Position numbers and translations under genes: made by a program. The notes beneath the pieces are model-generated. The model was not told the origin of the DNA. It saw only the letters and a program-made list of their open reading frames with translations, and did no database searches. From Rhizobium favelukesii (lineage in GTDB: Bacteria; Pseudomonadota; Alphaproteobacteria; Rhizobiales; Rhizobiaceae), in contig NZ_HG916855.1 of NCBI RefSeq assembly GCF_000577275.2, positions 1,674,001-1,738,000 on the forward strand: a stretch of DNA of 64,000 bases, read 5' to 3'. Below, in pieces: positions 27,927-36,716 of this stretch. Within the stretch, counting starts at the first letter, position 1; each line of letters begins with the position of its first letter.

Positions 27927-28325
27927 ATGGAAATAACGCGAGCAGGATCGCAGCCGTCTGCTAAAGGTCCCGAAGATTGGTTCACGGGAACCGTCCGTAT
28001 CGACCCGCTCTTTGCAGCGAACGATGCTCGCCGGGGATCGTCAAGCGCGGTTACCTTTGAACCGGGTGCACGCACCGCATGGCACACACATCCGCTAGGC
28101 CAAACCCTGATCGTCACGTCCGGCTTTGGGCTCGCCCAGCGCGAAGGCGGCCCAATTGAAGAGATCCGTCCTGGTGACGTGGTATGGTTTCCTCCGAACG
28201 AGCGCCATTGGCACGGAGCGTCGGCCACGACTGCAATGACGCATATAGCGATTCAGGAGGCGCTAGACGGCAAAGTCGTCGACTGGGAGGAAAAGGTATC
28301 TGACGAGGAATACTCCGGAAAGTGA
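27927..28325 (+). CDS. Small single-domain cupin protein
   Basis: A 132-residue cupin with both family motifs: motif 1 [25 protein letters not shown] (metal-binding His pair near residues 52-54 and Gln) and motif 2 [16 protein letters not shown] (His near 92). It closely resembles the manganese-dependent (R)-mandelonitrile lyase-like and related carboxymuconolactone-associated cupins. No signal peptide, so it is cytoplasmic. A decayed secreted relative follows immediately. Confidence 0.9.
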   Translation: MEITRAGSQPSAKGPEDWFTGTVRIDPLFAANDARRGSSSAVTFEPGARTAWHTHPLGQTLIVTSGFGLAQREGGPIEEIRPGDVVWFPPNERHWHGASATTAMTHIAIQEALDGKVVDWEEKVSDEEYSGK

Positions 28326-28452
28326 GGGCCAGCCAACCTCGGCGATGCGCCGCACGAAAATTGTCCGTCCGTGGTGCCGACGGGTATCCAGCGAACGGTC
28401 CTTCGCCCTAAAGGCCCGCCGTCTTCCATCCGAACAAACAGGAGAGCATGCC

Positions 28453-28815
28453 ATGTGCGACCTCGACGTTAACACCACTGACCGAGCAGCGGGTAGGCTG
28501 TTGAGAAGGGTTGCGACAGCCCTTCTTCCCGCAACGTTGTTCATTGCAGTAACAGCATTGCCAGCAGCTCTACTCGCGGCCACATGCGCGCGTGCAGAGC
28601 AAATAGAAATCGGATCGCCGGGCCACTTCATGGGAGAGATGCAGGTTTCGCCCCTCGCGCCGCCGCCCATCACACCGAGACGAGCGCCGGACAAGTGACT
28701 TTCTCTGCGGGAGCACGCAGCGCTTAGCACGCGCATCCCGCTGGCCAGGCGCTCATCTCGACCGAAGGCACCGGATGGGTCAAGGAAGAAGCGGCCGCGA
28801 GCCGCGGCAATTGAA
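28453..28815 (+). pseudogene. Secreted cupin, decayed
   Basis: From ATG 28453 an N-terminal segment with a long hydrophobic signal peptide (LLPATLFIAVTALPAALLAATCARA) leads into EQIEIGSPGHFMGEMQVSPLAPP. Then the frame shifts near 28660-28670, and in the new frame HTETSAGQVTFSAGARSA-stop-HAHPAGQALISTEGTGWV is plainly cupin motif 1 with the usual Trp codon TGG turned into TAG. Motif 2 is lost and the frame ends at 28815. So this is a broken exported paralogue of the cupin just upstream. Confidence 0.75.
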
Positions 28816-29167
28816 TGTTATCTGACGCTTCCAGCTGACTTTCGCATCAGGTGGAGCAACGTTGACTACTAAGCGGGAGAATATCGGGGGGCAATCAGGA
28901 CAATTCTGAGAAAAGCCGTCAACGTGATGCTTTCCTAAAAACTACCGACGTCGACAACTATCCATTTGATAGGATCAAGAAAGTCTTAGACGTTATCGTT
29001 GAGGCTTGTATCCGCGTCTCTTAGATGACGTTTGATGGCCATTTCATGCGCGCATTGGATCGATTCTTCAGCTGCAGGAAGCGGGCCACCCAGCGAAGCG
29101 AATCCGCTGGGTGGCTGCGAGCACATTGTCTAGTCAGGCAGCTGATGGGACCAGGGATGTCAGTTTA
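28816..29167. other. Gene-free stretch with a strong hairpin
   Basis: No coding signal. At 29085-29115 there is an 11-bp perfect stem (GCCACCCAGCG and its complement) with a nine-base loop, 50 bases beyond the stop of the minus-strand tctA gene. It could be the 3' stabilising or terminating hairpin of the transporter operon, although no T-run follows. Confidence 0.5.
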
Positions 29168-30661
29168 TCACTCCTCAAGGGCCTCGTCCTTCTTTCGGCG
29201 GATCGTCGGCAGGAGCATCGCTCCGAGTGCGAGAGCCGCGATAGTCAGGAGAACGGCGCTTACGGGTCTTTCGACGAACACCAGGGCGTTGCCACGTGAC
29301 ACCACCATTGCTCTCCTCAGGTATTCTTCGAGCATGGGACCCAACACGAAACCGATCAGCAGCGGTGCGGGTTCAAGCGCAAGCTTGAAGAACAGGTACC
29401 CGAGGAAGCCGAAGAGGACCGTCTCGAAGACGTTGAACGCCGAGTAGTTCACCGAATAGACGCCGATGGCGCAGAATACCAAGATCGCCGGGTACAGGTA
29501 CTTGTACGGGAGCCGCAGGAGTGACACCCACATCCCGATCAACGGCAGATTGATCACGAGTAGCATCAAGTTCCCGATCCACATGCTGGCAATCAGACCC
29601 CAGAATAGCGCGGGCTGGGCCTGGATCACGCCGGGGCCGGGCTGGATGCCATGGATCATCAGGCCGCCGATCATGAGAGCCATGACGGCATTTGCCGGGA
29701 TACCCAAGGTGAGCATGGGAATGAACGAGGTCTGTGAGGCAGCGTTGTTCGCACTTTCGGGGCCGGCAACACCCTCTATTGCCCCGGTGCCGAATTCGTG
29801 GCCGTATTTCGAGACCTTCCGCTCGAGCATGTATGAAGCGAAGGTCGATAGGGCCAATCCGCCACCCGGGAGGATACCGAGGATAGACCCGACGATGGTG
29901 CCGCGTATCACCGATGGTGTTGCCCGTTTGAACTCTTCCTTGGTCAGCATCAGGCTCCCGACCTTGGCGACGGTCCCGCTGCGGTTTTCCGGGTTTTCCA
30001 GGTTGCGAATGATCTCGGCGACACCGAAGATCCCCATTGCCACTGCCACGAAGTCGATGCCCTCGAACAGTTCGAAAAATCCGAACGAGAAACGGACCTG
30101 GCCGCTCTGCACGTCCGTGCCGACGAGGCCAAGCGCTACCCCGAGCACCAGCATCGCGATCGACTTGAAGATGCTGCCTTGGGCGAGCACCGTTGCGATG
30201 ATCAGGCCCAGGAGGATCAGGGAGAAATACTCGGCGGGCCCGAAGGAGAGCGCGAGGTTGGTCAGGACTGGACCGGAAGCGGCAACCACTAGCGTGGCAA
30301 CAGTTCCGGCAAAGAACGATCCAAACGCGGCGGTGGCCAATGCCGCGCCGGCGCGACCGCGTTTCGCCATCTTGTGTCCCTCGAGTGTCGTCACGACAGC
30401 CGTGACTTCGCCAGGGAGGTTCAAAAGGATGGCTGATGTGGACCCGCCGTACTGCGCGCCGTAATAGATGCCGGAGAGCATAATCAGCGCGGTTATCGGG
30501 TCCAACGCAAAGGTCAGCGGGAGGAGGAGGGCAATGGTCGCCAGCGGACCGATACCGGGAAGGACACCGATCGCCGTCCCGATCATACAGCCGATGAAGG
30601 CGAAGCCGAGATTGTGGAAGGTCATCGCGACCGAAAGGCCGAGGGCGAGGTTCTCGATCAT
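29168..30661 (-). CDS. tctA: Tripartite tricarboxylate transporter, large membrane subunit (TctA)
   Basis: A 497-residue membrane protein with around twelve hydrophobic segments. TctA family marks are GVLPGIGPLATIALLLPLTF near residue 32, YYGAQYGGSTSAILLNLPGE, and the second repeat ILGILPGGGLALSTFASY with GVAGPESANNAASQTSFIPMLTLGIP. It is the channel subunit that imports carboxylates with TctB and the periplasmic TctC. The start at 30661 (MIENLALG) matches the family; tctB ends 12 bases upstream. Confidence 0.94.
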   Translation of the reverse strand: MIENLALGLSVAMTFHNLGFAFIGCMIGTAIGVLPGIGPLATIALLLPLTFALDPITALIMLSGIYYGAQYGGSTSAILLNLPGEVTAVVTTLEGHKMAKRGRAGAALATAAFGSFFAGTVATLVVAASGPVLTNLALSFGPAEYFSLILLGLIIATVLAQGSIFKSIAMLVLGVALGLVGTDVQSGQVRFSFGFFELFEGIDFVAVAMGIFGVAEIIRNLENPENRSGTVAKVGSLMLTKEEFKRATPSVIRGTIVGSILGILPGGGLALSTFASYMLERKVSKYGHEFGTGAIEGVAGPESANNAASQTSFIPMLTLGIPANAVMALMIGGLMIHGIQPGPGVIQAQPALFWGLIASMWIGNLMLLVINLPLIGMWVSLLRLPYKYLYPAILVFCAIGVYSVNYSAFNVFETVLFGFLGYLFFKLALEPAPLLIGFVLGPMLEEYLRRAMVVSRGNALVFVERPVSAVLLTIAALALGAMLLPTIRRKKDEALEE

Positions 30662-30672
30662 TGCTGCCTCGC

Positions 30673-31161
30673 TTAGAACTGAGTGAACGCGGGCGGCAGA
30701 AACGACACGTTCAAGCCAAGTCCGAGAGTGAAGACTGCCCAACAGATCGCGACGAGGGCCACGGTCAGGCCGGCGATCCCCTTGATTGTCTGGTCCCTGT
30801 CAGCGAGGCCGCTGATCACCACGACGACCGCGACCGAGACGGCCATCCCGACGTGCTCGATTAGGACGCCGAATGCCGCCATCGCGCCGAGGATGAGGAA
30901 CATCTCCCTCCACGCCCAACTCTCCAGGGGATCGTGTTCGCCTTTGATCCCGAGGATGGCGACCGCCGCGCCGAGCAGACCGAGCAGACCGAACACGAGC
31001 ATCGGCATGTAGCCGGGACCCATTTGGGCGGCCGATCCGATTTCGTAGTCCTGACTATAGTAGAGTCCGCCTAGCGCGACGGCGACAAGGAAGACGCCAG
31101 CCGTCACATCTTTCGCTCCCAACGGACGGCGTGGAGCCGGAGCAAGTTGATCGTTTTGCAT
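30673..31161 (-). CDS. tctB: Tripartite tricarboxylate transporter, small membrane subunit (TctB)
   Basis: A 162-residue protein with four membrane segments and the layout of TctB: short polar start, VTAGVFLVAVALGGLYYSQDYEIGSAAQMGPGYMP, a loop around residues 68-80, then two closely spaced helices. It partners TctA, whose gene follows 12 bases later. The ATG at 31161 is preferred over one 16 codons earlier because a short GGGGAAC-like site precedes it and the N-terminus then matches the family. Confidence 0.88.
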   Translation of the reverse strand: MQNDQLAPAPRRPLGAKDVTAGVFLVAVALGGLYYSQDYEIGSAAQMGPGYMPMLVFGLLGLLGAAVAILGIKGEHDPLESWAWREMFLILGAMAAFGVLIEHVGMAVSVAVVVVISGLADRDQTIKGIAGLTVALVAICWAVFTLGLGLNVSFLPPAFTQF

Positions 31162-31186
31162 TTGAGTGTTCCCCGTTTTTTTGTTT

Positions 31187-31947
31187 TCAGTGGAAGGAGC
31201 GGCCGCCATCGACCGCTAGCGCTGCGCCCGTGACGTAGGAGGATTCCGACGACGTGAGGAATAGCAGGGCTCGTGCGATCTCTTCCGGGTCGGCCAACCG
31301 CTTGAGAGCGTAGTTGCCCACGTTGGTGCGGTAGCCATCGGCCATTGGGGTATCCACCATCCCAGGCGCGATGCTGTTGACCCTGATCTTCGGCGCGAGT
31401 TCCGCAGCGAGAGCGCGGGTCAATATCACGACGCCGCCCTTTGATGCTGCATATGCCGTGTGGCCCGGCGCGTTCGGCAGGAGTCCCTGAGCTGATGCGA
31501 TGTTCACGATCGTCGACTGCTCGTGCAACTGCATGAACGGAATGCAGCAACGGGCGACGATGTATGTGCCGGTCAGATTGACTTCGATGATCCGACGCCA
31601 TTCGTCGCAGGCACTTCCGTGGCAAGCCCCTTGGACATGACGCCGGCCGCATTGATCAGACCGTCGATGCCGTCCATCTCGGACGCGGCCCTTTGGACGG
31701 CCCGAGAAACTTCGGGTTCATTCGTGATATCGACGCTGGAGAATCCGGCTCCAATCTCCTCGGCGACCTTTCGGACGGCCTCGGCATTCCAATCGAAGAG
31801 AGTGACTTTCGCGCCTTCCGCCGCAAAGAGGGCGGCGGTGGTTCGGCCGATGCCCGAGCCGGCCCCGGTGACAATGATCTTTCGGCCGGCCAGTCTTGCG
31901 GTATGGCCTTTGGTCTGTGCCGGGCTTGCAAGGGGGGATGCGCTCAT
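31187..31947 (-). pseudogene. SDR-family oxidoreductase with one frameshift
   Basis: The first part (31947 to about 31610) has IIVTGAGSGIGRTTAAL and INAAGVMSKGLATEVP. The rest continues in another frame with DEWRRIIEVNLTGTYIVARCC, then NIASAQG, the active-site YAASKGG and VDGGRSFH. One base is missing near 31610 (total length is 3n+2). Corrected, it is a full-length classical SDR of about 253 residues. It lies within the TTT operon between the aldehyde dehydrogenase and tctB, so the transported acid or its precursor is the likely substrate. Confidence 0.85.
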
Positions 31948-32008
31948 CTTGATTTGCTTTCTTGTACTGAATTCACTTCGGCTCGGTCTGCTCCGCGCAT
32001 GCGGACGC

Positions 32009-33490
32009 TCATCTCATGATGAAGGGATTGGTTGGTCCTTCGGTCGCCGTGGACACGAAGACGCTCTTGGTCTCGAGATATTCGTTGATCGCCTCGATAC
32101 CGCTCTCCCGTCCGAGGCCGGATTTCTTGGTTCCGCCGAAGGGCATCATGAAGCTGTAGGCACGGTAGGTGTTCACCCAGACAGTGCCTACCTTGAGCGC
32201 CTTGGTCATGCGCATCGCGCGGCCGATATTTTGTGTCCAGACGCCAGCGACGAGGCCATAGGTGATGTCGTTGCCGATCCTTGTGGCATCGTCTTCGGTA
32301 TCGAACTCGATGATCGACAGGACCGGTCCGAAGACCTCTTCCTGTGCGATCCTCATGTCGTTGGTGACGTCGGAGAAGATGGTCGGTTCCACGAACTGGC
32401 CAGCGCTCAGACCCGCGCCGGTGGCTCTGTTGCCACCAAGGATGCATCGCGCGCCGTCCTTCCTGGCGATTTGGATGTAGTCCAGGACCTTCTGGAACTG
32501 GGGAGGGGTCGAGATCGGGCCGACGTTGGTCTTCGGGTTCATCGGATCGCCCATCCTGATATACCGGGCGAGATCGACGAGTTTGGTTGTGAACACATCC
32601 TTGATCGACTTCTGAACCAGGAGGCGGGACCCGGCGGTGCACATCTGTCCTGCCGCGCCGAAGATACCGGAAACGACGCCCGATGCGGCGAGGTCGAGAT
32701 CGGCGTCTTCAAATACGATGTTCGGCGACTTGCCGCCCAGCTCGAGCGCAACCCGCTTCATGTGTTTGGCAGCGGTCTCGTAGATTTTGGCTCCGGTCAA
32801 ATCGGAGCCCGTGAAGGTGATCATCGCGACATCGGGATGTTCGACAAGTGCGGCACCTGCGTCATGTCCATAGCCGGTGACAACATTGAACGCTCCATGG
32901 GGCATTCCGGCTTCCTTGATGAGCGCCGCCAGTTCCAGGGTGCTGGCCGACGCGAATTCGGACGGCTTCACGACGACGGTGCAGCCGGCCGCCAAGGCAG
33001 GCGCGCTTTTAACCGTGGCGAACCAGATCGGTGAATTCCAGGCGGTAAGGGCGGCCACCACGCCGATGGGTTCGCGCATCGTGAAAGCCATGGTGTTGGG
33101 CTTCTCGACAGGTATCCATGCGCCTTCGATCTTGTCGGCGAGACCAGCGTAGTAATACCAGCATTCGGCCACGCCGTTGAGCTGGCCACGTACTTCGGCG
33201 AGCAGTTTGCCGTTGTCGCGTGCTTCGATCTCCGCAATCCGATCGGCATCACGCGTGATGAGGTCGCCGATTTTGCGCATGATCCTGCCACGTGCAGTCG
33301 CTGTTAGCTTCGACCAAGGGCCGTTGTCCAGCGCGTGACGGGCGGCTTTCACCGCGCGGTCTACGTCGCCTCGCGTCGCCCGAGCCAATTCAGCCCACGG
33401 CTTTCCGTGATAGGGATCGAGACTCTCGATACGCTCCCCGTGTTCTCCGTCGGTGAATTGCCCGCCTATGAAAAGTTGGTAGTTGCGCAT
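32009..33490 (-). CDS. Aldehyde dehydrogenase of the TTT operon
   Basis: A 493-residue NAD(P) aldehyde dehydrogenase with LTAWNSPIWF, the base in LELGGKSPNIVFEDADLD, catalytic cysteine in GQMCTAGSRLL, and EEVFGPVLS. It resembles betaine-aldehyde-type and broad-range enzymes. AGGAG lies six bases before ATG 33490. It is encoded between tctC and the SDR, so an alcohol-to-aldehyde-to-acid series with uptake is suggested. It is not closely similar to the aldehyde dehydrogenase at 7708. Confidence 0.92.
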   Translation of the reverse strand: MRNYQLFIGGQFTDGEHGERIESLDPYHGKPWAELARATRGDVDRAVKAARHALDNGPWSKLTATARGRIMRKIGDLITRDADRIAEIEARDNGKLLAEVRGQLNGVAECWYYYAGLADKIEGAWIPVEKPNTMAFTMREPIGVVAALTAWNSPIWFATVKSAPALAAGCTVVVKPSEFASASTLELAALIKEAGMPHGAFNVVTGYGHDAGAALVEHPDVAMITFTGSDLTGAKIYETAAKHMKRVALELGGKSPNIVFEDADLDLAASGVVSGIFGAAGQMCTAGSRLLVQKSIKDVFTTKLVDLARYIRMGDPMNPKTNVGPISTPPQFQKVLDYIQIARKDGARCILGGNRATGAGLSAGQFVEPTIFSDVTNDMRIAQEEVFGPVLSIIEFDTEDDATRIGNDITYGLVAGVWTQNIGRAMRMTKALKVGTVWVNTYRAYSFMMPFGGTKKSGLGRESGIEAINEYLETKSVFVSTATEGPTNPFIMR

Positions 33491-33533
33491 GTTACTCCTG
33501 TGAATTCATATTTCAGCGCAGGTGGCCGCGTTT

Positions 33534-33572
33534 CGCCGATGGGTACCCGCAGCGAAAACGGGCCCATCGGCG
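33534..33572 (-). terminator. Hairpin between tctC and the aldehyde dehydrogenase
   Basis: CGCCGATGGG at 33534-33543 pairs with CCCATCGGCG at 33563-33572, a 10-bp stem. It lies just after the minus-strand tctC stop and before the aldehyde dehydrogenase. Such intercistronic hairpins often keep binding-protein mRNA abundant relative to downstream genes. No U-tract follows, so partial attenuation or mRNA stabilisation is more likely than a full stop. Confidence 0.45.
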
Positions 33573-33630
33573 ACTGCACAGCGGTCCGCGACCGTCTGCC
33601 ATTTGTATGCTGGTGGCTGCTGCCGCCGGC

Positions 33631-34611
33631 TCAGTTGTTCAGTCGAATGTTGTTCTCGGTTATGACCTTGCGGAACTTGTCCTGCTCGCCCTTGAGAAAC
33701 GCCGTAAGTTCATCGCCGGTCTTGATGTCGGTTTGAAACGACAACGGCGTGAAGCGCTCCTGGAACTTGGGGTCCTTGACCCCTTTGATGATCGCGGCGG
33801 AGAACTTCGTCACCACCTCGTCAGGCACACCCTTGGGTGCCGCATAGCTGTACCAGACGCGTGAATTTATCTGCGGGTAGCCGATCTCCGCCGTGGTCGG
33901 AACATCGGGCAGGTTGGTTGTGCGGGCAGGCGACGTGACAGCAAGAACACGGACGTTCGGGTCGTCCTTGAGCAAAGCTGCTTCGCGCGCCGACGCGAAG
34001 ATCATCTGGGTGAAGCCGCCGGCGAGAGCCTGGATGCCTTCCGGGTTATTCTTGTAGGAAACATGGACGCCCTTGCCCTGAGCTTCCTTGAGGAACATTG
34101 TCGCGGTCAGGTGGCCCATCGTTCCGACGCCGCCACTTGCGAATGTGACGCCATCCGGTGACTTAGCCACCGCCATCAGGTCATCAAGGCTCGTAATTCC
34201 CGCCTTGGCGGAGACGATCAGCGCCAATGGGTAGCCGCCGATTTCGACAATCGGAACAAAGTCATCCAAGCCATACTGAAGGTTGTCTCTCAGCACAGTT
34301 TGCACCAAACCGGCCGTGATTAGGCAGAGAATGTTGTAGCCGTCGGGCTTGGCTCCGGCGACGGCGTTTCCGGCAACTGTCGTCGATCCGCCTGCACGAT
34401 TTTCGATGACGACGGGTTGTCCAAGTTCCTCGCTAGCTGTCTGCGCTAGGAACCGACTGAGCGTGTCGTCATCGCCGCCAGGCGCGTTACCGACGTTGAT
34501 GGTAATCGGTCGCGCCGGCCACTCGGCGGCGCGAGCATCCGACGCCCGCGACAGCAGTCCGGCCGAAATCGCCGCTGTCGTTCCAATCAAAACGTTTCTT
34601 CTCGAAATCAT
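33631..34611 (-). CDS. tctC: Tripartite tricarboxylate transporter substrate-binding protein (TctC/Bug)
   Basis: A 326-residue periplasmic binding protein of the Bug/TctC family. The N-terminus MISRRNVLIGTTAAISAGLL is a twin-arginine-style or Sec signal. The mature part starts AAEWPARPITINVGNAPGGDDDTLSR and shows VIENRAGGSTTVAGN and the TTAEIGYPQINSRVWY stretch. GGGGGAG precedes the ATG at 34611. It is the first gene of the minus-strand operon and diverges from the IclR regulator. A second TctC-type gene lies at 39156. Confidence 0.93.
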   Translation of the reverse strand: MISRRNVLIGTTAAISAGLLSRASDARAAEWPARPITINVGNAPGGDDDTLSRFLAQTASEELGQPVVIENRAGGSTTVAGNAVAGAKPDGYNILCLITAGLVQTVLRDNLQYGLDDFVPIVEIGGYPLALIVSAKAGITSLDDLMAVAKSPDGVTFASGGVGTMGHLTATMFLKEAQGKGVHVSYKNNPEGIQALAGGFTQMIFASAREAALLKDDPNVRVLAVTSPARTTNLPDVPTTAEIGYPQINSRVWYSYAAPKGVPDEVVTKFSAAIIKGVKDPKFQERFTPLSFQTDIKTGDELTAFLKGEQDKFRKVITENNIRLNN

Positions 34612-34976
34612 GTGAATCTCCCCCTGAGATGTCCATTTGAACCGCTTCCAGCCGCCGCTGACCTCCCGTCAGACAACAGCACCTACCGCCAAAAAATGGC
34701 CCGCGGCGACGCGTATTAATCGAACCCGACAATCTCAGTCTGTAAAGGCGAAAGCCGCGGGAAGGGCTCGGACTTATAATCCAGCGTTATATGTGAGTGC
34801 ACTCACGAGATGGCCCGAAGTGCCAGCCTGCATGGCTTCCAGGCTCTTTGGCGAGCCTCATTTTTTGGCTGGCGCAGATGGGGTTTTGGCGCTTATCGTT
34901 GCTGGATGAAATGGCGTCGCGACCAATCGTGGTTGAATCGGCCAGTCACGTGAAGATGGAGTGACAGTTGACGGAC
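34612..34976. promoter_or_regulatory. Divergent promoter region with LysR-type site 4 and a 14-bp palindrome
   Basis: Between tctC and iclR. At 34775-34792 it holds TATAA, seven bases, TTATAT (fourth copy of the shared motif). Directly adjoining, at 34793-34806, is the perfect palindrome GTGAGTGCACTCAC, a plausible operator for the adjacent IclR-type regulator. Two abutting operators suggest that two regulators act on the transporter operon. No gene is seen. Confidence 0.6.
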
Positions 34977-35752
34977 ATGTCCGCCGAAGATGAAAATACC
35001 GAGCGCCGGCGCTCACCAAGGGCCTCGATATCTTGGAGTTACTGGCGTCTGCCAATGATGGGCTCTCGCAGGTCGAGATCGGGAAGATGCTGGGGCGGAC
35101 AACGTCGGAGATATTCCGTATGCTGGTCGTGCTAATGCAGCGCGGCTATGTGGAACTGAGCGGGGACGACCGCTACCAGTTGACGACCAAGCTGTTTGAA
35201 GTCGCACACCGCCATCCTCCTATTCGCCGGTTGACAGCCATCGCGGGTGAGGCAATGCAAAGGTTGGCAAACCGGATCAATCAGTCAATCCACCTGTGTA
35301 TTCTGCAGGGCGGACGCCTCCTGGTCATCGCGCAGGTCGATTGCCCGGACAACAACCTCAATTCCGTCCGGCTAGGTGCGCAGATACCGATTTTCGATTC
35401 GGCATCGGGACGTGTGCTGGCGGCGTTCATGGATGATGCCGCCCTTGAGCATCTTCTGACACTCGCGGGACCCGAGCCGAAAGACCGTCGTGAGAAGTTC
35501 CTCGCAGACCTTCCCGGCGTTCGCGCCGCAGGGTATTGCGAGGGCCCTTCGCTCACACTAGCTGGCGTCACAAATCTTTCCGCCCCGGTTTTCGACTACA
35601 CCGGAAAGGCGGTCGCGGCAGTTACCACGCCCTTCATCCATAGGCTTAATAGCCCGCTCAGCGTACCGGTCCCTGAAGCCCGTGACATACTGGTGGAGAC
35701 ATGCAGGGACTTGTCGAAGAGGATGGGTGCAGGGGCGGCTGCGGACCAATAG
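34977..35752 (+). pseudogene. IclR-family transcriptional regulator, one-base deletion in an A-run
   Basis: The family N-terminus reads MSAEDE from ATG 34977, then KYRAPALTKGLDILELLASANDG in another frame. One A is missing from the A-run at 34993-34996 (four A instead of five restores the frame). The rest is a complete IclR protein of about 258 residues: winged helix QVEIGKMLGRTTSEIFRMLVVLMQRGYVEL, then the ligand domain (FDSASGRVLAAFM, GVTNLSAPVFDYTGKAVAAVTTPF). Without the upstream start, translation could begin only at a TTG (35033) lacking the linker. It faces away from tctC. Confidence 0.85.
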
Positions 35753-35854
35753 AAGCCCCGCTATCCAGTTCGAATTTGAGGGCTCGGTTCATCGCCGAGC
35801 CCTTTCGTATTTGAGACCCGGTTGCGCAAATAAAATATTGACGGCATCTTCAAC

Positions 35855-35875
35855 ATATGAAAGCCTATTTCATAT
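35855..35875. promoter_or_regulatory. Inverted repeat upstream of second SDR operon
   Basis: ATATGAAA and its exact complement TTTCATAT separated by five bases, 53 bases before the SDR start at 35928 and in an AT-rich stretch that includes a TTGACG -35-like element. It looks like a repressor or activator site (IclR or GntR style) for the SDR/SMP-30/PrpD operon. It is unrelated in sequence to the LysR-type sites. Confidence 0.5.
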
Positions 35876-35927
35876 ACGAAATTACACAACGGCCCCATTG
35901 GCCGACCGATTGCATTGGAGGAGCAGC

Positions 35928-36683
35928 ATGAGACGTTTCGAGGGCAAGGTTGTTTTGGTGACGGGAGCCGGCAGTGGCATCGGTGCGGCCACGGCACGGC
36001 GTCTGCATGCCGAGGGCGCTACTGTCATTGCCGTGGATGTCACGGGGGAAGGCGTCTCGAAGATTGTCGCAGAAATCGGCGATAGGACCCGGGTGGAGGG
36101 GATTGCCCTCGACGTTTGCGATCACAAAGCTTCGATCGAGACGGTTGCTGACGTTCGCAAGCGACACGGCGCTTTGCACGGCCTCGTGAACTGCGCCGGC
36201 ATCAAGGGCGTCGGAAGTATCGTGGACGTCGAACCTGAGAACTTCGGCCGTGTTCTGGCAGTCAATCTCGAGGGCACGGTCAATTTGTGCCAGGCGTTCG
36301 TGCTGGCCGTGAAGGATGATGCTGGCGACCGGGCTATCGTGAATATCTCGTCCGGCGCGGGCGTGATGGGGGTGGCAAACAGGCTTCCCTATGTGGCGTC
36401 GAAGTTCGCGGTATCCGGCATCACACGTTCGATGTCGCCCGAACTCGGACCTTTGGGAATCCGCGTAAATGCCGTTGCGCCAGGAATGACTAAAACGCCC
36501 TTCACCGAGTACATGCTGCAAGATCCGGCCGCCGTGGAACGCGTGAACGCGAAGCATCCGATCGGGCGAATGGGTGAACCGGAGGAAATCGCAGCCGTCA
36601 TCGTTTTCCTGCTGACGAAGGATGCGAGCTTCATGACCGGCGCGATCGTCCCGGTCGACGGAGGCCAGACCGCCTGCCTTTGA
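35928..36683 (+). CDS. SDR-family oxidoreductase (second module)
   Basis: A 251-residue classical SDR with LVTGAGSGIGAATARR, VNCAG, Ser in NISSGAGVMG, Tyr/Lys in YVASKFAV, and PVDGGQTACL at the end. GGAGGAG lies directly before ATG 35928, so the longer upstream open frame is not used. It is followed within 33 bases by an SMP-30 lactonase, repeating the dehydrogenase-lactonase pairing of the 10-12 kb block. Confidence 0.93.
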   Translation: MRRFEGKVVLVTGAGSGIGAATARRLHAEGATVIAVDVTGEGVSKIVAEIGDRTRVEGIALDVCDHKASIETVADVRKRHGALHGLVNCAGIKGVGSIVDVEPENFGRVLAVNLEGTVNLCQAFVLAVKDDAGDRAIVNISSGAGVMGVANRLPYVASKFAVSGITRSMSPELGPLGIRVNAVAPGMTKTPFTEYMLQDPAAVERVNAKHPIGRMGEPEEIAAVIVFLLTKDASFMTGAIVPVDGGQTACL

Positions 36684-36716
36684 TCGGTTGGCGATGGACC
36701 GACGAGGGAGGATGCG

